The position numbers were made by a program, and so were the translations under genes. DNA of 64,000 nucleotides from Pseudoscleropodium purum (taxonomy: Eukaryota; Streptophyta; Bryopsida; Hypnales; Brachytheciaceae): positions 7,440,001 through 7,504,000 of the forward strand of contig OZ017795.1 of NCBI GenBank assembly GCA_963969395.1, read 5' to 3'. Shown here one piece after another: positions 11,801 to 24,395 of this stretch (the first letter of the stretch is position 1; the number at the start of each line of letters is the position of its first letter). Under the pieces are notes generated by a model, which saw only the letters and a program-made list of their open reading frames with translations, ran no database searches and had not been told where the DNA came from.

Positions 11801-14800
11801 GAAAAATACATCAATTAAGAAAAGACACAACAAAATAAGAAAATAATTTTAAAAAAGTCATCACAACCAAACAAGAAGAGTCGTCGTAGACAAAACCAAA
11901 AAAACTAATAACCAGAAGTTCCGAAATCCTAAAATATGATTTTCAGCTTTCCGAAACCAGTCAACAGTGAGAAGTAAAGTATTCCGACAGTTTGTTGCCG
12001 AATCTGACCCTTACTTACGGTAGCATGAATTGCAGACTTAACACTTACTTGAGGTTGCTGCAGATGAATTTTAGTGGGAAATAACTTGACAAGCATTTTT
12101 GAAACTTTCGGACCGTCTCCTTTGAAGTCCTCCATGCGAGACGCCAGATGATCCTAAAACGGTACAGATTGATCAACACAGATATTCCGGTTAATCATTA
12201 AAAGATACAGCAAGGATGAATTGGAATTAAAAAATTAAGAGGAAGCTCCACAGATCATCGACATACTGTTAAACCGATCGACAAATCATTACTTGCCAAA
12301 GTCGACGATTCTTCATTGTAGATAGATAGATGAATGGTTCAAAATACTACTACTCTCATGAAAGGCTGGATAATTTACGCCAACTAAGCAATGATTAAAA
12401 CCCAACAATAATATAACGAGTACTAAACAACTCGATCTAAAACATCCTGCAACGCAAAACTAGTTCCAGATATCATGAACAAGACAAGAAATTTATCAAA
12501 TTCATGAAGGATATGTATACAAAGTCATTCGCAACTGCGATCCCAAATCGGTCTCAACCAGGAACGCAAAAATCGTCTGACTATAAATCTCGAAGGCAAT
12601 ACGCAAACGTACCAAAAAAGAGAGATCCAAAAGGGCAGTGACGTTATTCCCAACCTTTGAAGAGCTTGAGGAACCCCCGTTACCCTGCACAACAGCAAAG
12701 AACCAACCATTCAACAAAATGCCCCAATGCATTCAATTCGGAAAGCCAAAGACCCTAGACCGCCAAGACTATGACAACTTTCAGGAAACGAAGAAATAGC
12801 GAAGAAGATGCCATTCCATGTCCTCAAGTACAATGTCAAACATAATGACATTGACAAGTCGGGTGAAAAAGGCAGCCTTAATTCCTGGCGCACCTTCTCC
12901 TTTTGATGGTCGCTCGTATGGGACCCAATGACAACCAACCGTACATCTTTCAAAGTCTCAAGCTTCATGTACCGCTCAAAGTTTCCTAAGATGGACTTCT
13001 CAACATTTCGAATAAACAGAATGAGAGGATCCTTTTGAGCCTCCGCCTTCAAAACCTGTATCAGATTCAATTCCCCAAAAAAACGTTTAGTTAAAGAAAA
13101 TCCACTTCGAATGAAATCGTAACCAGGCAGACATCAACTTCAGTTCATTTCGGAATTTCACGAAATAAACCCCAAACTCTAAACCCAGTACACCGAATAG
13201 GCCCTGCAACCATCCTATTCCTAAGATCACATAAGAGAGCTAAAGAAATATCCTGCACACGCTATACCCGCAGAGTGCACTTTTTCAGACTCAAACATAA
13301 AGGGACACAAAAAAGAAAATCTGTTTACTGAGCTTACTTACAGTTAAAATGACAAGTATCTGTAAAACAAGGCACACTAATCAAATTCGGAAGGAAAGAA
13401 TATGGACACAGGACAACATCCCCCTTCCCCAAGAGCGCTTACCTCGAAAAGCGACTCCAATACCAGCTTGTCTACATCCTCTCCAGGGGGCTCCATCCTC
13501 AGTTCCGTCACTGCATAAGAGATGCGTTGGCAGCTGTCAAACAGACACCAGTGAAGCTCCTGAGAACAGCACTGACATGCTGCCTCAGAAACTCATGCTA
13601 CTCACCCTACTTCGAATCATTGCAACTCACATCACAACACCTCCAAGTATCTATTCAAGGACAAACTAATATCGATGAGTCGTGGAATCACAGAAACAGA
13701 ATCAGCCAACACGGGAATCGAGAAACAACATGCTACAGCGTTTGCTTCAGCCATGGAACTCAACATGAAAAAACACTCTACCCACCGTTGCAAAAGTATC
13801 CATGGCCTTCTTCACACAGATCAACCAGGTTATTGCCACCGTAGACAGGCTTGTCAAACCGGACCCCAACTTTATTAGGATTGTCTTCTATAACCATCAG
13901 AACTCGACCTTTAGTTCCAATTGAGGGTCCCCTGCTTCAGGAACAAACATCAATAATTGTGAGCACAAACTCACGAAAAAAATTAGTATGGTTTTCATCG
14001 ATTAGAACCCCCGTTTCAACCATGAAACCAAGTGTGTCTCCATATTAAAAAGAACCAGTAGACAGTCGCCGGTTGTTTCCTTATCGTAGAGCAGAAAGAG
14101 AAGGGAGAAGTTGTTCGTACCCAGAAGTGGAAGCATGGCTAACTTGGGCATGACCACCAGCCAAACCTGAACTGGACGCTCCAACATACTTCACTCGGTC
14201 ACCTACATCCATGCCACCGGTTCCGATGTCAAGCCATGCAAAAGCTACAATAAAAGCTAAAGAAACAAGGAGATCAAGAGAAACAGTGACAGTGAAAAAA
14301 TCATAAATCCTGCAACAATATAACATGAGAAACAGAGTCGGCTAAAGAACATGGCACGAACAGAACATGCAAGCGTAACCAACCGAGGGAACGGGTTATC
14401 CCCATATACCCTCGTTGCACAGGTGCTTTTCAATTCGATGGACAACAAAATGTAAATAGTGTTACCATCCAACATATCCATTTGGCGATGCTTAAACGCA
14501 TTTACTCAACTCACCCTTTTTTAGAGATCGTCGAGATTCAACAGAAGTAGCGGAAGCAGCAGTTGCTGCCGCTACAGCATTCGCCAAAGTCTTTGCATCT
14601 ACATTCGGATCTCCTTTGGTTTTCAAGCGGGCCATCTGGGCAAACTGTCCCAACCCAGAACTCTCCGATCCTGAATCTTTCGAACGAACACTGGAAGATG
14701 TCGTCCTCGAGATTTTGGGGGCTTCTGAAAGTCGAGATTCTGGCACGGCAGGGCGGGTAGGCGCACCAGTCTATAAAATCACAGCATAAAAGAGATTATT

Positions 14801-16762
14801 TACATTCTCTTAATTTTTCGTGCCTTCGGTACCGGGAGAGAAGAACAAACAAAAAAAAGGGGGTCGCTTCATTGATCGGCAAAAGGAAATCATTTGCCAT
14901 GATTCAACTGGCAGGGTGATTAGCGCATAAACATCATATTCCAAAACCTGACGATCGTCAATAGAGAATAATACTCAGTCTGTAAAGGATCTGCATAAAG
15001 GAAATAGAGCATTTTCTTTCCAAACAAGACCTATACGACTGCGTAAGGAAAACAGACACCCGATTAACAAACATCCCACATCAGGAACAGTAGCCACCTG
15101 TCTTAAATGAGTGACAAACGTGCTTCCTTGCAGAAAATTTGCATTGCTAATTGTCATAAAAATAATTTCTGAAAACAGGACCGTTGAGGAATATATGCAA
15201 AACCATATCTTCCAGGAGTTCGAGTGCGAATCAAAATACTCGAAGATCACATACCACTTCTTTGACATCACCATTTACACCATCCAATACTTGGACCGCA
15301 GGGGCATCTGTCGAATGCTCACTTGCAGCAGCGGAATCTTCGGACACCCTTTCCATAACATCAGGAGTGGCTTCACTTGCCTACAGTCATCAAACATGTA
15401 TTAAGGTGGAACCCAAAACTATAAACAATGACAGAATTTCGGAGTCCTACCATATTCGGTTCATTCAGTCCTCACTGCGATAAATATCCCGCAGAATCAA
15501 CGAAGCCAAAAAGTGCGAATAGTTCATCTACTCTACACCATTGGCTGGCAAAAACCATGACGATATTTAAGTGAAAACAAATTTGCGAAGTCCATTCACA
15601 TAGCCTCTGCCTGTTTCGTCAAACCTCACAACCAAATCGACAAGACATCAAGCATCACGAATGCTCAAAATCTCTTTATTCTTATGGTGCTACTCCCCCC
15701 GCCCCCTGAACTCCACATTTGGTGATCAGAAGCGTGGAAGGAGCGAAATAATATGCTGACACACGAAACAGAGGGAGAGGACTGCACCTCCAAAAAAACA
15801 CGGGTGCTGTCAAAGACGAGAAGGTTCACTTGCAGATGCTGGGCCAACCCCATAACCAACTTTTCCTGATAAATCTCGGAACCTGCACAACATCGACAGG
15901 TTTGGTGCCGCGGAGTAAAGCCGATATTATGAGACACTCTGGTCATGAAATGACTTTACAGGACTAGCACCCACTCCTGCAATCACAAGGGCAAGCAAAA
16001 GCTCTACAATACCTCAAATGAAGAATACTACAGTGTGCAAGTCATGCTGCACAGTCAAGTGCAATGTGGTGCGCAGCATTTCTCACAAGCGGACAGTTCG
16101 GCGAAGAAAACGTACCTAGAGGACCAGTCAATAAGATTCGCGAGCTCACACTTCCCAGTTCATCGGTGTACTTGGAGAACTCGGGCCTCTTAAGAAATAC
16201 ATACATGGAATCCAGCAACGCAGTCTTCGTGCTCTCACTGCATCCATCCAGCATGATCGGTAGTTCAGAATCAAAAACATTAGGAGGCAAAGTAAAGTCA
16301 CCCCACACCTAATAATTGCAAGATGATCCCATGACCAGTCGAACAATCCCATAGGTCCACTTGAGCAAATACCAAATGATTGGGACACATCGAGAATCCA
16401 CCCTGCAAAATGGAGAGGGGAGGTGCAGCAGCGAGAGAGGGGAGCAGTTACTTGATGAAGTAGGGGAAGGCGTCCAGAGAAACGTCGATACTCTTCCATT
16501 CCAATAAGCACCGTCGAACGGCATCCCTGTAAGCATGATCATCCTTCGGTTTACCGGACGACCTCTTACTTTTGTCGGACTTTGAGCGATGACGGTGTTC
16601 CCGTTGATCCTTCTTTCTCTTAGACTTTAAAGCAGTGAAGGCCGCACCGAATGCATATGGAAACGCACTGGCGGTCACCGCTGCCGCTGTTCCAGCTGCA
16701 ACACCAGCAGATAAGGCCAGGGCCACCAACAACGCGCGATCGAAAGTCGTATTCCCCTCCAT
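5878..16762 (-). CDS. AAA+ ATPase, plant DAA1/MSP1-like family (957 aa, 23 coding exons)
   Basis: Coding exons, 5' to 3': 16762-16452, 16237-16116, 15882-15788, 15380-15255, 14770-14515, 14202-14121, 13931-13786, 13510-13443, 13055-12894, 12684-12613, 12153-12049, 10696-10607, 9740-9665, 9443-9347, 9117-9048, 8850-8671, 8378-8256, 8045-7962, 7705-7521, 7085-6947, 6726-6667, 6264-6154, 5991-5878; total 2,874 nt, no internal stop. The N-terminus is hydrophobic and Ala-rich (about 8-40), then basic. The AAA core has Walker A GPPGTGKT (695-702), Walker B VIFIDE (750-755, glutamate present), sensor-1 AATNRP (798-803), RRFPRR (812-817) and GYSGSDLK (856-863). The C-terminus is TTLSYFM. Architecture matches plant homologues that pair a degenerate N-terminal half with a catalytic AAA domain near the meiotic/MSP1 clade. 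I see no FHA domain. Role by homology: membrane-associated protein or complex remodelling; substrate unknown. Start: first ATG in frame, just after a possible 5'-UTR acceptor. Confident in family, less so in localisation. Confidence 0.93.
9741..10606 (-). other. Long intron of the AAA-ATPase gene (866 bp)
   Basis: Lies between the exon ending in LRM (10,607) and the one beginning VMGASN (9,740). It starts with a weak GTTTGA donor and ends with a normal TTCAG acceptor. No additional exon fits: the flanking exons join in phase 0 and give the family-typical order. The interior is AT-rich and unassigned. Confidence 0.6.
10697..12048 (-). other. Longest intron of the AAA-ATPase gene (1,352 bp)
   Basis: Bounded by a GTAAGT donor after the codon at 12,049 and a TTTTGTGCAG acceptor before 10,696. 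Open frames at 11,016-11,345 (plus) and 11,227-11,421 (minus) have no recognisable product and are probably chance. The intron is several times longer than most introns of the gene, so an old insertion is possible, but I could not define ends. Confidence 0.6.
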
Positions 16763-18550
16763 GTTTTCAATCCTGCACTCATCGACCGATAGTTCAGTCA
16801 ATCAGAACTGGCACGAGAATTCAGTGGAAAAAGAAATGGGCATGGCTTCTTAGAAGAAGGCAATGGAGAAAATGAACTCCTCGTAATAGAAGGCCAAAGG
16901 AAACGAAACCAATCACACAAGCTGAAAGATCATGAAAGGCTATGACCACTTCAACACTTGCAACTGGAATATATGTTTTCAGAAAGGTACGGATAGCCAA
17001 TGCCTTCCAAAAAATTTATGAGACTTGAAATGACAAATAAAGTAAAAAACTCTCCAATTAAAAGGACATCCCATATTACAATCGCCATCGTGCACAGGCC
17101 CAAGCACACGACGGAGTTTTCATTGCAACAATTCCTCACACACCGTACCGAGGTTCGGCTGGTAGATGTAAATTTCAGAGCCTAATCTTAGAGAACACAA
17201 GACGTTAGGGACGATAGAAGGTGATATCGATCTTATTACCTGAGAACTTCTTGGAGTCGGTGCTTCCATTTACGATCCTACTTCGCTCTCTGCACAACCC
17301 TGACCTTAGTCAGAATAGAACAACAAGCAGAATCAGATCCCAAAGTAAAAACAGGTGACCTGAATATCATCAAAAGGAGGGAGCTCGCTGTTCGGAATAT
17401 GACCTCCGCCAGTATTCTAAACCCAGGCGGAGCATATTATTTGGTACTTGTCCTCAAATTAGACTTTCACTAGCTGATCAATTTGCCCTAAAAACTGGAA
17501 GAATTCGAAAGCTTCAATGCCAGTATTAATCTACGCCAACACTACCATGTCTCATCCAGGATGCCAAGCATAGAGGAGCACTCTGGAAGCCCCAGACACC
17601 ACACACGATGCTTTCAAATTGGGCAATCGTATTCTCTCAAGTCCATTAACAACAGGACATCGACTCAACTCATCTTCACACTAAGATCTCCCTACAGCTC
17701 AATTGTAGAGAAATTTACCGGAACCCCCTTACAGACGAAGATACAGCATCAAAAGCCTCAATGACTGCCCGTGATGACGCAATTCCTCAAAGACAACCGG
17801 AGTGTGCTGGAAATAGACGGTGGGAACTTCACGAAACCAAAACAAGCCATGACGGTGACAGAGAGTAACTACCCAACCAACGAGGCAAGCGACCAACGAG
17901 GCAGTACTCTCAATGCCACTCCCAATCCACGTGCGATCGTACCAAAACCCTAACATTAACAAACACGACATCCACCACCACCTGATGCTCCAAATCAGCG
18001 CAAGCTTCCCACTCCATCCCCTTACCCTACCAATCCAATTCCAACCATCTCTCCATTCCCAAGACAGTCAATTCTCCACCTCGCGACCTTATCAAAAAAT
18101 CCTCAATCAAAACTCCGAAACAACCTCTGCGTATTAAACGAGCGCCAATTCATCTCACCGTTCAGGAAAGGAGCCAAGCGCCCCACCGACAATGGAAAGT
18201 CCTCGAAGCGCGAAGCGATTCGAATCAATCGCGTGACCTAGGAAAGATGCCCTATGTCACGATCGCTGTTGCAGCAGCAATGGCAAGGATACAAGAGACC
18301 GAGAAGGAATGACGAATCTGGACAGAGGACTGCAGCAGTGAAGAGAGTGGGGGAAGAGAGAGAGCGCTGTCGGAGAGAGCGTAGAGGTGTCCGCTGCTGC
18401 TGCCGCGGTGCCGGAGAAACAGTAGAGCGGAGGCCAGCAAGGAACACTCCAGACAGACAGGGGACGAGAACGTCGACGAAGACGACGAAGGATGCCGCAG
18501 GCAGGCAGGCAGGCAACGACCACATTCATCCGGTTTGGTTCGGTTCATCC
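16763..18550 (-). promoter_or_regulatory. 5' leader and promoter region of the AAA-ATPase gene
   Basis: Upstream of the ATG at 16,762 there is a possible leader acceptor (GTGCAG followed by GATTGAAAAC). At 18,240-18,530 there is a GC-rich tract with purine-rich GAGAG-type runs on the plus strand (CT-rich on the transcribed strand), as plant 5' leaders often show. The overlapping open frames there on both strands are compositional and have no domain. Transcription probably begins near 18.3-18.55 kb with a leader intron, but no exact start can be assigned. A telo-box-like AAACCCTAA occurs at 17,945-17,953. Confidence 0.45.
17945..17953 (+). promoter_or_regulatory. Telo-box-like motif (AAACCCTAA) in the AAA-ATPase leader region
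   Basis: Exact AAACCCTAA on the plus strand, within the probable 5' leader intron or promoter of the minus-strand gene. Telo-boxes are enriched near starts of plant translation-related and housekeeping genes. A nine-base match can arise by chance, so this is weak. Confidence 0.3.
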
Positions 18551-19684
18551 TACTTGACCTGTCAACCGCGAGTCTGTCCAGTTGTGCTAATAGAGCACGC
18601 CTGTGACGACAAGGTCAACTGAGAGGTTGAGTTCGTTTTTGTTGATTTGGCGGTGCTGCGGGCCATTTGTATTGGATGAAAACTGTTTCCGAATAAAATA
18701 TCATCCGACATTTCGATGTCCCGGCTGTGGAATTCCTTGATATTACTTTGTATTAATTCATAATCCGGGAACCGCCCTGGTTTTTTCCCAAGGGTGCATG
18801 TTAAAAAAAATCCCTATTTTGTGCTTGATTAATCTATTTTCAACACTACTCCAAGTTCATTTGGGGTCTCTAATTGCAAATATGGATTCAAAATTCCTCA
18901 ACTACATGATAAAATCAGGGACAAGCAAGGGGGACAGTTCACTCTCTCTGATTTTGTACATATCTTCATCAATCCTCTCATGATGAAATTATACTTTACC
19001 ACAAAGTACAAATTCTAAACAAAAAATCCTTCAATAGATGGAAATTTTCATATTACATCCAAATTTGGATGAAATTTTGACAAAATTTGCAAGACATGAT
19101 CTAAGACATGATCTTGGACATGGGGTGAGGTAACAATCAAATTTCTATATTAATGAAATTTTGACTATTCTCAAAATATACAGTAAATATACAATGCTTG
19201 TGAGATCCAATATGAACACACTTAATTTACGTTAGTTTATAAACAAGGACTAAAGTTACTTTCCACTCTTCTAGGAAAGTAAAAAACCTTCTTTGCATCA
19301 TTGTAGGCTTTGATTGCTTTACCATAAAGCTATAATTTTTTCATTTTTTTCAAAGAAGAGAATGCAATTTTCAGAACCTTTAACTAAAGATATTTCAAAA
19401 AAATTGTGCAAAGTGGTTATTTTTGGGTCATGGATGACCAAACATCCAAAGGGCACTTACAAAGGACATTGGCAAGTATAGATGGGTAGATCATAAGTCC
19501 ATTACATTTGGAATCTCTAACCCACACTTATACATGAAAATAATCAATTATATTATAGAAAATGAATTGGGTTTTTCTAAATGGTAAATTGACACCCAAC
19601 ATCAATTAAATTCTTTACTACTTCAATTGCCTATCTACTTCTAGGGAGACAATATAAAGAAACCAAAATGGACTTTAACCTTAA
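18551..19684. other. Intergenic AT-rich DNA
   Basis: No gene, RNA or element recognised. A short transition zone of balanced composition (18,550-18,790) gives way to AT-rich low-complexity sequence. The small frame at 18,798-18,983 has no support. Confidence 0.5.
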
Positions 19685-20410
19685 ACTCAATTTAAAGTGG
19701 CTTATGCAAGCTTTGTTAGATATGTACAAAGCCTTGGAAATTGAATGGATTGCTTGTTTGCAAGCAATTGTCTTCATTAGGTTGCCACATGGCACCAATC
19801 ATAGCAATCAAAGTCAAATGTTGAATTTGTCATCATGAATATTAATTAGGGGGGTTCAATAATCTAGTTGAATATATACAAAGCCTTGGAAACTAAATGG
19901 ACTAGCTACTGACAGCCAATTGCCTTCATTGGGTTGTTAGAAGGCACCTATCATTGCAATCAAAGTTGAACAATTTAATTATTATGGATTTCAAATTAAA
20001 GGGCTAGCAAGCTCAGTCAAATATGTGTAAAGCCTTGGAAACTGAATGGACTAGCTACTAATAGACAATTGCCTTCATTAGGTTGCCAGAAGGCATTAGT
20101 CATTGCAATCAAAGTTGAACAACTTAATTATCATGGATCTTAATTTAAAGTAGATGGCAAGTGTTTAGTTAGATATGTGCAAGTGTTGGAAAATGAATGG
20201 ACTAGCTACTAATGGCCAATTGCCTTCATTAGATTGTCAAAACTCACCAATCATTGCAATCAAAGTTGAACAATTTAATTATCATGGATCTTAATAAACT
20301 TAAATTAGTTGGCAAACTTAGTGAGATAAGTAAAAAGCTTTGTTTTATTGATAGTCATGTCTTTATTAGGTTTCCACAAAGCACAAGTTATAGCATTCAA
20401 AGTCAAATAA
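19685..20410. repeat. Satellite-like tandem array, ~150-bp unit, about five copies
   Basis: The landmark AAAGCCTTGGAAA, or a close variant, recurs near 19,729, 19,880, 20,031, 20,181 and 20,331, giving a 150-151 bp period. Each unit also carries GAATGGACTAGCTACT-like sequence, a TTGCCTTCATTAGGTTG segment and a CATTGCAATCAAAGTTGAA segment. The middle copies are most alike and the first and last are most diverged, as expected for an ageing array. No coding potential. Confidence 0.85.
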
Positions 20411-23400
20411 TTTAATCACTAAAGAACAATTTAACCATATGGGATCTTAAAATGATATAAATGTGATTATTTGTAAATGGTTTGGAAAACAACCCAAATT
20501 GCTTGCTTCTTAAGTAGAGAGAACCAATCCATTTACTTGGCCCATGGCTAGTACAATCTCTAGAATTTATTTTTACTACGGATGAAAATTTAGAAATGAT
20601 ATTTGGAATCAAAACACTACAATTGACTAAGGGAGCTGGAAAACAAAAATTAACCAACTTCAAAATAGGGAATTGTTTATTACTTTATGGCCTAAGCAAG
20701 TCTCCAACATTGAATTTATAGATTGAGGACTAACTTTGTTTGGCAATTTATTGCCAAAAAATCAACTTAGACTAGAGGTCAACAATTAGAATTTCCAATT
20801 TTTTGGGTGGGGAGGGCAATATTTTGCCAACTCCATCCAAACTAGCTAAGGCCAAGGATTTGGCAAATAATTTTTATTATTGTAATCTATATAAACTAAA
20901 TGGATCAAATTAGTTCAAAATAGTGTAAGAAAATATCTTCACCTCACATTGATCATCACATCTTGTAAGATAACTTATCTATACAACAAATTTGACAAAA
21001 TTTAAAATTGAATATATAGTAGGGCATATACCTAATGCCATGAGGTGTATGTATGTATGGACAAGGAAGTTTTATGCATATTGAATTACATGGATTTTTC
21101 CTATTAGTGAGTGTGACACTAAATTATCAAATTTACACTATTTGTAAAATAATTTAATTAATAGAGGTTGAAATATTACTATATCAATTTCTATTAAAAA
21201 TAAATAAATTTCATAATGTCACTAATTTTTGAGATGATGCTCATTCCTCCCTTCACTAACAAGATTCATAAATATGGTAGTACAACATGACATTTGAAAA
21301 GTAGAAAGAATGATTTTTACACTAAATAACTTAGTGAATAATAATGACAAGTTGATAGAGAATTTGCACATAAATGGAATTAATGGTGATTTCATGTAAC
21401 AAAAATTTGGACAAATTTTATTGATTGTTAAATTTTTAATGATGTTTATTTCAATAAATTTGAAATTTGAAATAAATTTCAATAATTTAACTTTAAATTT
21501 TGCTATAGCTTTTATTTTTATGTATATGGGATCTTTTAATTCAACATACACAAATGTTTTTGAGCTAATGACTATAAGAACACTTTAATCTTATGCATTT
21601 GTGACATTTTGGCTTACGTATGGTAACTTTTTACCTATGAGGTACTTTTTATTCTATGCATACAAGAACATTTTTTTAATTAGGGTGCTTCATAACATAT
21701 GTGGAGTAGAAATTTTCTTTTAAAGGGTATCATAGGGCCAAATTGTGATTTTTTCAAAAGAAATCTCTACTTTTCATGAAGTAAAATCAATAATTTGATT
21801 ACCAAAATCCTTTCATCTCTATGTAAAATAGATCCAAATAATTTCCAATTTTGGATGTAAAAGTGAATAAATGTAATTGAATATTTTTTTTCAAAAGATT
21901 AAAGATGTATGAATATAGAATTGCACTAGGTGCTTCACTAACTTGGAAGTAATGACTATCTTGGCACTCTTTCAATAAGTGAAAAAATGATTGCTAAATG
22001 TATAGAAGAAATTTTAACTACACGATAATTATTGATTGTTTGTAATGAAAAATTTCTTCTACAAGAGGAATTTTATCTTGTGTATTGGAGGATGTTTTAT
22101 TATTTGGATTGTTTTCTCTTCTACAAGGGACAACTTTTAAAAGCATAAATAATTTATTTTTCACCATATTGGTATCCAACCCCATTGCAAATTACATTGA
22201 TTTATTCTATTAGCTTGTGCAAAACACTAATGGCAACACAAAAAATTGTATGACTACTATATTGTTTTCTTATGAACAAATCATCTTCTTATCATCACAT
22301 TTATTTTTACCCTTGCTCGATGCTAAGGCAAAAAAGTGACTATTGGATGACTTACAAGATTCTTGTAGAAATGAAGAATGCACCAATTGGTCTAAATTTT
22401 GGATCTTTTTGTCAAAGTACCTTCAATTGGTGACTGGTCTCATCCTTTCAAGATAAATGATGAATTAAAGTGTCTACAATTACTTTTATTTTATTTCAAC
22501 TTTCTTTCATATCCTATGCGTGGAAGGACTTTTAACTACTACGTGCTAGTACTTGGCATGGGTTCAAGCTAGTTAAATGAGATATGATGTACCAAGGTAG
22601 CTAGATACAAAAATGCAATATTTCTAATCATTTACACAGTCTATCTATTTTTTAATAAAAAAGAGTTTGCTTGATGTCTAAAAATGGTCACAAGTATGCA
22701 AGAGTAACCAATGGGAGATGAAGAATTCTTTCAAGCAACTAATGAGAATTGAAGTATTTCATGCTTTAAAGGTGTTATTTAAAGGTAATTAGATCTCCTA
22801 TGTGTGCAACTTTGAAAATTTATAGAATATTGTATAAATATAGGAAATATAGGAAACGTCTAAAGTTAAGCTCTTTATAAGAGGCTAACAATTTTACATC
22901 AAAATTTCACTATATTGGCACCAAGCTATCCAGAGGAGTACAAATGGCACTTTAGGGTTCAATACCCTTAACTCCTAAATGATGTTGTGGATGCTTTATT
23001 GTCCTTTGGATGACTTGAAGTAGGATTGTAGGATGGAAAAAAACTTTTTCTCATTCAATTATTTGGAGGGGAGTCGCTTGAATGTATTTTTTAGTGAATA
23101 TAGAGTTTTTATTTAAATTTCTTCATTATAGTATAATTGACTTTTCTAAAGAAGAAGATGCTTTAATCCGTGGATCATCCTTGTAGTGTATTTTGGCCAA
23201 TTCTTGCTCTTTACTCTTGATGTGAATTTTCTCTATAAAAATGATATTTTTTTGAATTTGAAGCTAACTAATGAAATGAATTTTATCAAGTTTAGTTTCT
23301 ACTCCAATTGAAAAATTTGAAAAAATCTTAAAATTCAATACTTTATTGTGATTTGAACTTTGGGCCTATAACCATGCTTTGGTGATTTTCTTATTTAAAA

Positions 23401-23640
23401 TGACATGATAAATTTGTTTTATACGATGATGTTCTACACTATAAAATACACCTATGCTAAAAAATTTCATATTTTTTAAGCATATTTTGTATTTGATATT
23501 AGTTTTCTTCACTCTTTCCTTAGAAAATTTAAAGTAATTTCAAATTTTCATAAAAAGAATCTGAAAATTTTAGCACTTCCTACTGAACTGAAGACATGGG
23601 ATTTAATCTCTGAAAAACAAATATGAAAAATATCGTGAAT
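20411..23640. other. Intergenic AT-rich DNA with no recognised feature
   Basis: Over 3 kb of AT-rich sequence with frequent stops in all frames. The longest frames (minus 20,412-20,663 and 21,222-21,551) translate to Lys/Ile/Phe/Asn-rich sequence typical of AT-rich noncoding DNA. I see no RNA gene or intact transposon. Confidence 0.5.
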
Positions 23641-23879
23641 ATATAGTTGCGAAATGGAGAAAAAAATTGTGCAGCTTGAATCCGTGGGCATAGGCCCGTC
23701 TTTCAGGGGTTAAGGGCACTCCTTCCCTCATCAGTTGTTCCAAAGCCGTTTCACATATCGATTGTGTGTTTTCGAGGGTTTGGGAGCTCGGGATCGCCAT
23801 AGCCAGCCATTTCTGAGGGTGGCCTCGCTGCAGGAGCGAGGGCGGCGGTTTCGCAGCTTGTGCGCTTGATGCGTTTGTG
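23641..23879 (+). promoter_or_regulatory. 5' leader and promoter of the mS38-like gene
   Basis: Composition switches sharply from AT-rich to GC-rich at about 23,680 and stays so into the CDS, marking a likely transcription start region. The minus-strand frame covering 23,603-24,121 overlaps this and the CDS; it has no recognisable domain and is treated as a shadow. Confidence 0.45.
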
Positions 23880-24395
23880 ATGGAGTCTCGCACGGCCAAC
23901 CTGGTGCTGCGTCTCCTGCAGCGCCATCTTCCTGTTCCGTGGTTCTCTATCGCCACGAAGCAGGGCCAGCTTCCAGGTCTTCTCCCTCGTGTTCCTCTTT
24001 CTCTCCAAGTTCCTGGTGTGGGAGCAGCCAGCCAGCGATTGCTGGATTCTGCCGTTCCCCGTTCCGAAGGACAGTTAAACTCCGGTGCCGTCGAGTGCAC
24101 CCAATATGGGATGTTTTTCAAGCAACCGAGTTCGCCGTTTCTTTCCTTCGATCGTGCGATGGAATCCGCTAGGTTTCAGCCGTCGAAGCTCTCTCCTGCT
24201 CGAGGACCGGATGTGGAGTCGCCTGAGCCCGCCTGGGGTTTCAAATTAGGGCTTCGTTTGAAATCGGGGATGTACATGCCTGCTGAACGGGAGGAGACAG
24301 GTTGGGAAACCAGTAGTGTGAAGCGGAAGCGGAAGAAGAAGATGAACAAGCACAAGCAGAGGAAGTTGCGAAGGCGGGACCGGCATCGGAATTAG
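23880..24395 (+). CDS. Mitochondrial small ribosomal subunit protein mS38-like (171 aa)
   Basis: Single-exon frame of 171 codons from the ATG at 23,880; the preceding in-frame GTG is not used. The diagnostic part is the extreme C-terminus (about 146-171), a dense basic block containing KRKRKKKMNKHKQRKLRRR. This is the mS38/AURKAIP1/Cox24 signature, in which MNKHK is followed by Arg/Lys-rich helix. The N-terminal ~60 residues are Arg/Leu/Ser-rich with few acids, fitting a mitochondrial targeting peptide. The middle is poorly conserved, as in this family. Role by homology: structural component of the mitoribosomal small subunit, where the basic tail contacts rRNA. The stop codon is directly followed by GTATGC, so a 3'-UTR intron could begin there. 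The family assignment rests mainly on the C-terminal block. Confidence 0.8.
   Translation: MESRTANLVLRLLQRHLPVPWFSIATKQGQLPGLLPRVPLSLQVPGVGAASQRLLDSAVPRSEGQLNSGAVECTQYGMFFKQPSSPFLSFDRAMESARFQPSKLSPARGPDVESPEPAWGFKLGLRLKSGMYMPAEREETGWETSSVKRKRKKKMNKHKQRKLRRRDRHRN

Noticed and set aside
18238..18622. Overlapping 90-122-codon frames on both strands in a GC-rich block
   Set aside because: The translations are low-complexity Arg/Ser/Leu-rich, all frames are open because of composition, and the block sits where the AAA-ATPase leader should be.
23603..24121. 172-codon minus-strand frame overlapping the mS38-like gene
   Set aside because: It is antisense to a recognised protein over much of its length and has no identifiable domain. 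The segment beyond the CDS is short and probably leader DNA.
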